Of a stretch of DNA of 64,000 nt, positions 58,062-64,000 are shown piece by piece. A program made the translations under genes and the position numbers. The stretch's first letter is position 1; each line of letters starts with the position of its first letter. The notes beneath the pieces are model-generated. The model saw only the letters and a list, made by a program, of their open reading frames with translations. It searched no databases and had not been told where the DNA came from. Origin of the DNA: Mesobacillus subterraneus (lineage in GTDB: Bacteria; Bacillota; Bacilli; Bacillales; Cytobacillaceae); the NCBI RefSeq assembly GCF_023715485.1, contig NZ_JAMBOF010000003.1, forward strand, positions 62,001 through 126,000, read 5' to 3'.

Positions 58062-59351
58062 ATGCGCTCATATGATAAATCGATTGAAGCTTTCAAAGAA
58101 GCGAAAGAACTATTGCCAGGCGGAGTGAACAGCCCTGTCCGCGCATTCAAATCTGTCAACATGGATCCGATTTTCATGGAAAGAGGGAAGGGGTCCAAAA
58201 TCTATGATATCGATGGCAATGAATATATTGATTATGTATTGTCATGGGGCCCGCTGATCCTTGGCCATACGAACGACCAGGTTGTCGAGGGCATCAAGAA
58301 GATAGCTGAGCTTGGTACAAGCTTCGGAGCTCCAACTGTTGTGGAAAATGAACTTGCCCAGCTAGTCATTGACCGAGTGCCATCAATCGAAATGGTGAGA
58401 ATGGTTTCTTCGGGCACAGAAGCGACAATGAGCGCTCTCCGCCTTGCAAGAGGATATACCGGAAGGAATAAAATCCTGAAATTCGAAGGCTGCTATCACG
58501 GCCATGGAGATTCATTGCTCATCAAGGCCGGCTCAGGGGTCGCTACGCTTGGATTGCCTGACAGCCCTGGTGTTCCTGAAGGAGTGGCGAAAAACACGAT
58601 CACGGTACCTTACAATGATCTTAAGAGCGTCCGCTATGCATTCGAACAATTCGGCGATGACATCGCAGGCGTGATCGTTGAACCGGTAGCTGGAAACATG
58701 GGCGTAGTACCGCCTGTTGAAGGTTTCCTTGAGGGACTTCGCGAAATTACAACCCAGTATGGAACTGTATTGATTTTTGACGAGGTAATGACAGGCTTCC
58801 GTGTAGGCTACAATTGCGCGCAAGGCTATTACAATGTAACGCCAGACCTTACTTGTCTTGGGAAAGTAATCGGCGGCGGCCTTCCAGTAGGCGCTTATGG
58901 CGGAAAAAGGGAAATCATGGAGCAAATCGCACCAAGCGGTCCAATCTACCAGGCTGGTACACTATCCGGAAATCCGCTTGCGATGACAGCCGGTCTTGAG
59001 ACATTGAAGCAGCTTACACCAGAAACGTATAAGGAATTCGAACGCAAAGCAGACATCCTTGAAGCAGGACTGAAGGCAGCAGCTGAGAAATACGGTATTC
59101 CACATACAATCAACCGCGCGGGATCAATGATCGGCATCTTCTTCACGAATGAAAATGTCATCAATTATGAAATTGCCAAAACATCAAATCTTGAATTCTT
59201 TGCATCGTACTATCGTGAAATGGCTGATGAAGGAGTGTTCCTGCCGCCTTCACAATTTGAAGGATTATTCCTGTCAACTGCCCATACAGACGAAGACCTG
59301 CAAAAAACAATCGAAGCTGCCGAGAAAGCTTTTGCTAAGCTTGCAGAATAA
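58062..59351 (+). CDS. hemL: Glutamate-1-semialdehyde 2,1-aminomutase
   Basis: 429 aa PLP enzyme making 5-aminolevulinate, second step of the pathway. PLP Lys268 in [12 protein letters not shown]; preceding [10 protein letters not shown] carries the pyridine-nitrogen aspartate. [10 protein letters not shown] and [17 protein letters not shown] are typical. Last gene of the hem operon, followed by a terminator. Confidence 0.96.
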   Translation: MRSYDKSIEAFKEAKELLPGGVNSPVRAFKSVNMDPIFMERGKGSKIYDIDGNEYIDYVLSWGPLILGHTNDQVVEGIKKIAELGTSFGAPTVVENELAQLVIDRVPSIEMVRMVSSGTEATMSALRLARGYTGRNKILKFEGCYHGHGDSLLIKAGSGVATLGLPDSPGVPEGVAKNTITVPYNDLKSVRYAFEQFGDDIAGVIVEPVAGNMGVVPPVEGFLEGLREITTQYGTVLIFDEVMTGFRVGYNCAQGYYNVTPDLTCLGKVIGGGLPVGAYGGKREIMEQIAPSGPIYQAGTLSGNPLAMTAGLETLKQLTPETYKEFERKADILEAGLKAAAEKYGIPHTINRAGSMIGIFFTNENVINYEIAKTSNLEFFASYYREMADEGVFLPPSQFEGLFLSTAHTDEDLQKTIEAAEKAFAKLAE

Positions 59352-59363
59352 TTTAGTTAATTA

Positions 59364-59394
59364 GACACTCTTCCATTGAAGGGTGTTTTTTTTA
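59364..59394 (+). terminator. Terminator of the hem operon
   Basis: ACACTCTTC with GAAGGGTGT, CATT loop, then eight T residues. Confidence 0.9.
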
Positions 59395-59399
59395 TTTGA

Positions 59400-59630
59400 A
59401 GGCTGTGTTAAAGTTCATTGTTGATTTTTAAGCTCTGTTGATTGGAGTGGAAGGCGCGAAGACTCCTCCGAAAATGCTAACGCATTTTCATCGTGCGTGG
59501 GCAGATTCGAGGAAGTTCAATCAAAGTCCTGCGGGATGAACGGGTCAGGGGAGACCCCGCAGGAGTGAAGCGACGAGGAGACTCCCCGGGCCGCCCGCGG
59601 AGAGCGAAGCGCCTGGAACGGAAATCAACA
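59400..59630. repeat. Long copy of intergenic repeat family B
   Basis: GC-rich element bounded by inverted GTTGATT (59437-59443) and AATCAAC (59623-59629), with a shared left flank relative to 49026. Inside, GAAAATGC-TAAC-GCATTTTC forms a hairpin, and GACTCCT/AGTCCT repeats bracket a block of about 60 nt absent from the short copy. GGGGAGACCCCGC and CTCCCCGGGCCGCCC regions can pair internally. No ORF. Confidence 0.75.
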
Positions 59631-59664
59631 GCCAAGGTTAACAGGGCCTGTTTGAAAATTAGTG

Positions 59665-59780
59665 TTTAAGAATATAATTCATTTTTCAGGAATATAATTG
59701 GTTTTTAAGGAATATATCTAATTTTTAAGGAATATATTATAAGTTTTCAGGAATATATCATGACTTTTAAGGAATATACC
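59665..59780. repeat. Degenerate tandem array of a ~20-nt unit
   Basis: Six copies with unit GGAATATA-(N4-6)-TTTTTAA or TTTTCA, spaced 19-21 nt. The GGAATAT core is nearly invariant, the middle varies. It starts about 35 nt after the family B element and ends about 160 nt before spoVID. It is not a CRISPR: unit and spacing are too short. Confidence 0.75.
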
Positions 59781-59863
59781 ATTACACGCAAAGTAAGGAC
59801 CATAACTTTCGCATGTCTTTTTCCGGACCTGGACATACCAACTCCTTTTTATGTTCTAAATTA

Positions 59864-59892
59864 TCATAAAACTAAATATAAGCTCATAAAGT
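59864..59892 (+). promoter_or_regulatory. Candidate sigma-E promoter of spoVID
   Basis: TCATAAA (59864-59870), 14 nt spacer, CATAAAGT (59885-59892) compares with the sigma-E consensus KMATATT-N14-CATACANT. spoVID is a mother-cell gene, so sigma-E control is expected. Confidence 0.5.
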
Positions 59893-59941
59893 GTTAATGA
59901 CATAGTGATTTTATGCGTAAGGAATGAAAGGAGGAGTCGCT

Positions 59942-61105
59942 TTGTCTCAGGGAAATCAATCGTGCCTGCGATTTTCATTAGAGGAGTCAGTATGGTTTCA
60001 AAGAGGACAGGAAGTCGCAGAACTTGTCTCGATTTCACTCGATCCGAATATAACCATCCAAGAAAACGAGCAATATGTATCAATTCGCGGATCGCTGGAG
60101 TTGACTGGGGAATATACATGCCATGAACAGCAGCAGGAAAATGCGGAAGACCAAATCCCGGCTCTTAAGTTTGTGCATTCTATCATGGAAAGAGAAGCAG
60201 GTGTCTATGAATTCCTCCACCGGTTTCCGGTGGATATCACGATTCCGAAAAACAGGATTGAAAGCATCTATGACATTGACATCAATGTCGAGTCTTTCGA
60301 TTATGTCTTTCCGGAAAAAGACCGGCTGAAGCTTAATGCCGACCTGGCTATTACAGGCTTGTATGGCGAACAGCAGCATGATGACGAACAGGAAGCTGAC
60401 AGCGCAGATGCAGCTGAAGAACTGGAAGTCAGCTACCGGAAAGAGGCAACAGCAGAAACGGAGGTTCAAAGTGGTGAGGAAGCAGCGGAATTTGACTTCC
60501 CAGAAGCACCTGCATATTCGTTTGTCCAGCAAAATGAAGCTTTAAATCACGAAGAACCAGATGCTTTTGCAGAAGAACTGTATGTACCATTCAGGGCGGA
60601 AGCCAGGAAAACAGGAGCCGCTGAAGAGACAGCTGAGCCCTCACTTCAGGAGCAGAGAGAATTGTTTGCTGTACCGGAATATTCCTATAGCGACTTTAGA
60701 AGCGAGCAGGTGCCTGCAGAAGAAATGGAAGTAGAGGTTGAAGAGGAAGAAGTGGAAGTCGAGATGGAAGTGGAGGAACAGCCTCAAGCAGAACAGCAGC
60801 CTGCTGAAGTTCAGGAAGCTGAGGTAGAAAGCTCATCCTCCCCAGAAGCTGTGATGAAAAAGAAAAAGCCGAACATGAAAAAAGGTATTTCCATCGCAGA
60901 GTTTTTAGCAAGAAAAGAAGAACAAGTCGAAGTTGCCAAAATAAGAGTTTGCATCGTACAGCAGGGCGACTCGCTTCAGTCTATTTCTGAACGCTATGAT
61001 GTACCAGTCCAGCAGCTATTAAGAGTGAACCACCTGAGCATTGATCATGAAGTACAAGAAGGCCAGGTTTTATATGTTCCTGGGGTAGCAGTTCACCATT
61101 CTTAA
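59942..61105 (+). CDS. spoVID: Spore coat morphogenetic protein SpoVID
   Basis: 387 aa. N-terminal conserved domain (about 5-120, starting with LRFSLEESVWFQRGQEVAEL), a long acidic, repetitive linker (about 125-320, with runs of alternating Glu and Val around residues 260-285) and a C-terminal LysM domain (about 340-386, VQQGDSLQSISERYDV). In B. subtilis SpoVID drives encasement of the forespore by coat proteins, and LysM binds peptidoglycan or lipid II. The start is TTG 59942 with AAAGGAGGAG upstream; ATG 59924 lies before that site. Confidence 0.93.
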   Translation: MSQGNQSCLRFSLEESVWFQRGQEVAELVSISLDPNITIQENEQYVSIRGSLELTGEYTCHEQQQENAEDQIPALKFVHSIMEREAGVYEFLHRFPVDITIPKNRIESIYDIDINVESFDYVFPEKDRLKLNADLAITGLYGEQQHDDEQEADSADAAEELEVSYRKEATAETEVQSGEEAAEFDFPEAPAYSFVQQNEALNHEEPDAFAEELYVPFRAEARKTGAAEETAEPSLQEQRELFAVPEYSYSDFRSEQVPAEEMEVEVEEEEVEVEMEVEEQPQAEQQPAEVQEAEVESSSSPEAVMKKKKPNMKKGISIAEFLARKEEQVEVAKIRVCIVQQGDSLQSISERYDVPVQQLLRVNHLSIDHEVQEGQVLYVPGVAVHHS

Positions 61106-61194
61106 CACTGAACCTGGAAGCAATGCCTTGTCCAAAGATAGCTAGTTGTCAGGGCTGGCTTGTCGCTGGCCAGGATTGCTTCCGCTTTTCGTAT

Positions 61195-61217
61195 GGGCAG
61201 GTGTCTGACACCTGCCC
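61195..61217. repeat. Perfect 11-bp palindrome before ysxE
   Basis: GGGCAGGTGTC and GACACCTGCCC flank a single T. It ends 9 nt before the first candidate ysxE ATG and lies where a ribosome site would be. A further hairpin GGAAGCAAT...ATTGCTTCC (about 61121-61182) precedes it. Confidence 0.7.
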
Positions 61218-61226
61218 CATATTATT

Positions 61227-62303
61227 ATGTTTAGGAAGCTTAGAAAGTGGGCGAGTGATCCTATGGATGATCGCAATTTTTTAAAGGAAGAATCTGCAGT
61301 TTTGAAGCAATATCCGATTGAACCCTATTTTGCGGAGGACTTCGGGAAAATTAAAAAGGTCTATACAAAAACGGGGACGTTTGCACTGAAGAAAATCCAC
61401 CCTTATGAGGGTGCCGATTTTATCAGGAATATCCAAACTCTTTACCAAAAAGGCTATAACCGGATTGTTCCTGTTTACCCGGCGAATGATGGCAGGTACG
61501 CAGTATTGCATAATAAATCACTTTATTATTTAATGCCGTGGATACCAAATGAAACAAAAGAAGATCCTCAATCAGAACGCCATAAGCAGATGTTCAGGGA
61601 ATTAGCCAGGATGCATACGCTATCGGCGAAGGAACTCGAAATTAATCCAGTGGTAAAAGAGGAGCATTATAATCAGACATTGAAGGAATGGGAAAAAGAA
61701 GAAGAATTCATCAATGGATTCATTGAAAGCTGTGAAAACAGAGTATATATGTCACCGTTTGAGTTAACCTTCTGCCTGTACTACAGCCAAATCCGCCAGG
61801 CGATTGCTTTCGCGAAACAAAAGCTAGAGGACTGGCATGAGAAAACGAAGGATCAGAAAAAGACGAGGACAGTCACGCTGCACGGAAAGGTATCTACTGA
61901 GCATTTCCTGTTCGATGAAAGAGGTTATGGCTATTTCATCAACTTCGAAAAAGCAAGGCAGGGTTCACCAATCCAGGATCTTCTGCCGTTTTTGGCAAGG
62001 TCGTTAAAAACGCTGCCGAAACAATCCGATGATTGTGTCGATTGGATTTATGCCTATCTTAAATATTTCCCGTTCAGGGAGGATGAAATGCTCCTGTTCA
62101 TGAGCTATCTCGCATTTCCTTCAGGAATCATACGCGTTGCGGAAACCTATCATCAGCGTAAAAAGGAAGTGGATGAAAGAAAGTTCGTCCAAAAGCTGCA
62201 GCGGCAATACTGGCTTTTAAGCAATACAGGCTATGTTGTCACAAAAATAGATGAAATAGAGAGGCAAAAAAAGCAGGCACAACAAGAAGGAGCCGAGAGC
62301 TAA
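61227..62303 (+). CDS. ysxE: CotS-family spore coat kinase-like protein YsxE
   Basis: 358 aa from ATG 61227. Aminoglycoside phosphotransferase-like fold: ALKKIHP lysine region (about 53), YYLMPWIPNE hinge (about 98-107), TLHGKVSTEHFLFDE as the HGD-type catalytic loop (about 215-229) and FINFEKA. The catalytic Asp is replaced (HGKVSTEHF), so activity is doubtful. CotS-family proteins are spore coat components and ysxE follows spoVID in B. subtilis. The ATG has no Shine-Dalgarno; the in-frame ATG 61263 with a weak GGGCGAG upstream is an alternative. Confidence 0.82.
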   Translation: MFRKLRKWASDPMDDRNFLKEESAVLKQYPIEPYFAEDFGKIKKVYTKTGTFALKKIHPYEGADFIRNIQTLYQKGYNRIVPVYPANDGRYAVLHNKSLYYLMPWIPNETKEDPQSERHKQMFRELARMHTLSAKELEINPVVKEEHYNQTLKEWEKEEEFINGFIESCENRVYMSPFELTFCLYYSQIRQAIAFAKQKLEDWHEKTKDQKKTRTVTLHGKVSTEHFLFDERGYGYFINFEKARQGSPIQDLLPFLARSLKTLPKQSDDCVDWIYAYLKYFPFREDEMLLFMSYLAFPSGIIRVAETYHQRKKEVDERKFVQKLQRQYWLLSNTGYVVTKIDEIERQKKQAQQEGAES

Positions 62304-62324
62304 ACGATGCTCTAAGGCTCCTTA
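62287..62324. terminator. Hairpin between convergent ysxE and minus-strand ORF
   Basis: AAGGAGCC...GAGC pairs with GCTC...GGCTCCTT across the ysxE stop. T tract absent, so termination is only possible. Confidence 0.4.
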
Positions 62325-62516
62325 AACGATTTCAAATTTAATTGCCAAAGCAACCAGGATAAAAAGCGATAACAGGAAGACATCAAATGTTGTCGGGAAG
62401 AAAAGGGTGCGGATCCCCTGAAAAACGCAAAAAGGAATGATTAATTGAGCACAGATAGCACGTGCTGTCCTCGCCCACCTCGGGAGTGTATATGGATTAT
62501 ACCTTCGTCTCTTCAT
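62322..62516 (-). CDS. Small basic membrane protein, unknown
   Basis: 64 aa. A basic N-terminus (MKRRRYNPYTLPRWARTAR) is followed by two hydrophobic segments (about 22-40 and 45-63). ATG at 62516 has GGAGGG 7 nt upstream; two further in-frame ATGs upstream lack it. On the minus strand, convergent with ysxE and divergent from the valS leader. I do not recognise a characterised family. A good ribosome site and the orderly positive-inside layout make it likely real. Confidence 0.65.
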   Translation of the reverse strand: MKRRRYNPYTLPRWARTARAICAQLIIPFCVFQGIRTLFFPTTFDVFLLSLFILVALAIKFEIV

Positions 62517-62686
62517 TGTCATCCCTCCAAACAATCAGTTTTCCCTTTTTTTATTCTATGAGCTGTTTGCCTAAAATGTGCTTTAAATTGGCACAACAAG
62601 GCATGAAAAGTATAAAATAATTAAAAAAAGGAAATGATGATTGACGTCATTCCCCTTTTTTGGGTAGTATATCTAATATACAAAAA

Positions 62687-62723
62687 GTTGTTTTCGCATT
62701 GATTGTGAAAGCAGCAAAGTTTA
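62687..62723. repeat. Compact copy of repeat family D
   Basis: Two blocks 3 nt apart, TGTTTTCGCAT (62689-62699) and TTGTGAAAGCAGCAAAGTTTA-type (62703-62723), match the separated blocks at 2413-2423 and 2528-2548. It precedes the Val T-box. Confidence 0.5.
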
Positions 62724-62734
62724 CCAAAAAACAC

Positions 62735-63010
62735 AATAAAGTTAGTGCTTTGACAGGGAAGAGTACATGATCACTCAGCTTTAAGAGAGGAAGACCAGTA
62801 GCTGCGAGGTTTTCTAAGCTGAACAATGGAAGGTCGCCCTCGAGCATCGCCTGGGAACGGAATAGATTATTCCCAGTAACAGGCGACGGTGAAGAGCCGT
62901 TATCCAGATTTGAGCCAGCAATTGAGGTATTTTTACGGTTGCTGGGAAAAAAGGTGGTACCGCGAACAAACTCCATTCGTCCTTTTATGGCGAATGGAGT
63001 TTTTTTATTT
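62735..63010 (+). promoter_or_regulatory. T-box leader of valS (tRNA-Val sensing)
   Basis: GACAGGGAAGAGTACATGAT at the 5' side, the specifier in GGAAGGTCGCC (Val codon GTC near 62831), the T-box AAGGTGGTACCGCG (62951-62964) and a terminator AACTCCATTCG/CGAATGGAGTTTTTTT (62969-63007). Uncharged tRNA-Val should promote readthrough into valS. Confidence 0.93.
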
Positions 63011-63065
63011 TATCAAAGGCTTTTGTAATGGAAGAGATTACGAAAAGAGTCTGACAGGAGGAAAA

Positions 63066-64000
63066 ATGATGGAAGAGAATTTGTCAATGCCGACTAAATA
63101 CGATCCGTCTTCGATTGAGCAGGGACGCTATGAATGGTGGATCAAAGGGAAGTTTTTCGAAGCGAAGGATGATGAAACGAAAAAGCCTTATACAATCGTC
63201 ATTCCGCCGCCAAACGTAACTGGCAAGCTTCACCTGGGCCATGCGTGGGACACAGCGCTTCAGGATATCCTTACCCGCATGAAGCGGATGCAGGGCTATG
63301 ATGTTCTATGGCTTCCAGGTATGGACCATGCCGGGATCGCCACACAGGCAAAGGTTGACGAGAAACTTCGCAGCCAGGGCATCAATCGCTATGAACTTGG
63401 CCGTGAAAAGTTCCTTGAAGAATCATGGAAATGGAAAGAGGAATACGCACAGCATATCCGTAAACAATGGTCAAAGCTTGGGCTCGGACTTGATTACAGC
63501 CGAGAGCGTTTCACATTGGATGAAGGGCTGTCAGATGCAGTTAAAGAAGTATTTGTTACCCTATATCGCAAAGGCCTCATTTACCGCGGGGAATACATCA
63601 TCAACTGGGACCCTGCAGCAAAAACGGCCCTGTCTGATATTGAGGTTATCCATAAAGATATCCAGGGTGCTTTCTATCACATGAGATATCCTCTGGCAGA
63701 CGGAAGCGGCCACATCGAAATCGCAACAACAAGACCGGAAACGATGCTTGGGGATACTGCGGTTGCTGTACACCCAGAGGATGACCGCTATAAGCATTTG
63801 ATTGGCAAGACCGTAATCCTGCCAATCGTCGGCCGTGAGATTCCGATTGTCGGCGATGATTATGTCGATATGGAATTCGGCTCTGGCGCAGTAAAAATCA
63901 CGCCTGCACATGACCCTAATGACTTTGAAATCGGCAACCGCCATAATCTTGAAAGAGTTCTTGTCATGAACGAAGATGGCTCAATGAATGCAAGAGCGGG
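63066..64000 (+). CDS. valS: Valyl-tRNA synthetase (5' part, truncated by window end)
   Basis: About 311 codons are present and open to the window edge; the full enzyme is near 880 aa. Class I signature HLGH ([16 protein letters not shown], about 47-62), the family motifs [15 protein letters not shown] (about 79-93) and the start of the editing domain ([17 protein letters not shown], about 222-238). AGGAGGA at 63058-63064 allows ATG 63066 or the adjacent ATG 63069. The KMSKS motif lies beyond the window. Confidence 0.95.
   Translation, partial: MMEENLSMPTKYDPSSIEQGRYEWWIKGKFFEAKDDETKKPYTIVIPPPNVTGKLHLGHAWDTALQDILTRMKRMQGYDVLWLPGMDHAGIATQAKVDEKLRSQGINRYELGREKFLEESWKWKEEYAQHIRKQWSKLGLGLDYSRERFTLDEGLSDAVKEVFVTLYRKGLIYRGEYIINWDPAAKTALSDIEVIHKDIQGAFYHMRYPLADGSGHIEIATTRPETMLGDTAVAVHPEDDRYKHLIGKTVILPIVGREIPIVGDDYVDMEFGSGAVKITPAHDPNDFEIGNRHNLERVLVMNEDGSMNARA

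Noticed and set aside
59665-59780. Possible CRISPR array
   Set aside because: Units are about 20 nt with no unique spacers of proper length and no cas genes. It is a degenerate tandem repeat.

Overview
The window reads as a stretch of chromosome from a moderately low-GC, endospore-forming Bacillaceae member (Bacillus sensu lato, possibly a Mesobacillus- or Cytobacillus-like species; the genus is inference). The evidence is gene order almost collinear with the Bacillus subtilis mutS2-to-valS segment, strong AGGAGG ribosome binding sites, frequent TTG/GTG starts, sporulation genes (gerE, gerM, spoVID, ysxE, lonB), and Gram-positive control elements (lysine riboswitch, two T-boxes, FadR and Fur boxes, a sigma-K promoter). 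Nearly all genes lie on the plus strand.

Layout. 1-3.2 kb: mutS2, yshE and a 27-codon membrane mini-ORF. 3.3-8.7 kb: fatty-acid beta-oxidation (lcfA, fadR, fadB, etfB, etfA), with a FadR operator on the fadR promoter. 8.8-9.2 kb: trxA. 9.3-18.3 kb: the accessory region. It holds a Fur-boxed lipoprotein, a tightly coupled four-gene surface-glycan or glycolipid cluster (sugar epimerase, UPF0104 membrane protein, membrane-anchored phosphodiesterase, family 2 glycosyltransferase), a Fur-boxed iron-permease pair (membrane-anchored helical protein plus FTR1), and a GT-C-like membrane protein joined to uvrC. 18.3-32.9 kb: conserved housekeeping and sporulation genes (uvrC, riboswitch-lysC, yslB, sdhCAB, a class D-like sortase, ysmA, gerE, ysmB, racE, gerM, rph, rdgB, ysnB). 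33.0-42.8 kb: tRNA-Arg, then ilvE, a Leu T-box and ilvBHC-leuABCD. 43-52.3 kb: a TPR protein, then tig, clpX, lonB, lonA, ysxC (protein quality control). 53.1-59.4 kb: hemAXCDBL, the C5 route to protoporphyrin precursors. 59.4-64 kb: intergenic repeats, spoVID, ysxE, a small minus-strand membrane protein and a Val T-box with the first 935 nt of valS.

How it works together. FadR links lcfA, fadB and EtfAB, whose electrons enter the quinone pool that succinate dehydrogenase also feeds. HemA-HemL make heme precursors for the SdhC cytochrome, and Fur-controlled iron import could support heme and Fe-S demand. Branched-chain amino acid synthesis is gated by tRNA-Leu charging, but ilvE sits upstream of the gate.

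The least explained material is the 9.3-18.3 kb region, the sortase with an LPETG motif in its own stalk, and several intergenic repeat families (1-14/27134-27251, 49026-49143/59400-59630, 59665-59780, 2413-2548/62687-62723). I found no CRISPR array, transposase, prophage or recognisable defence system.
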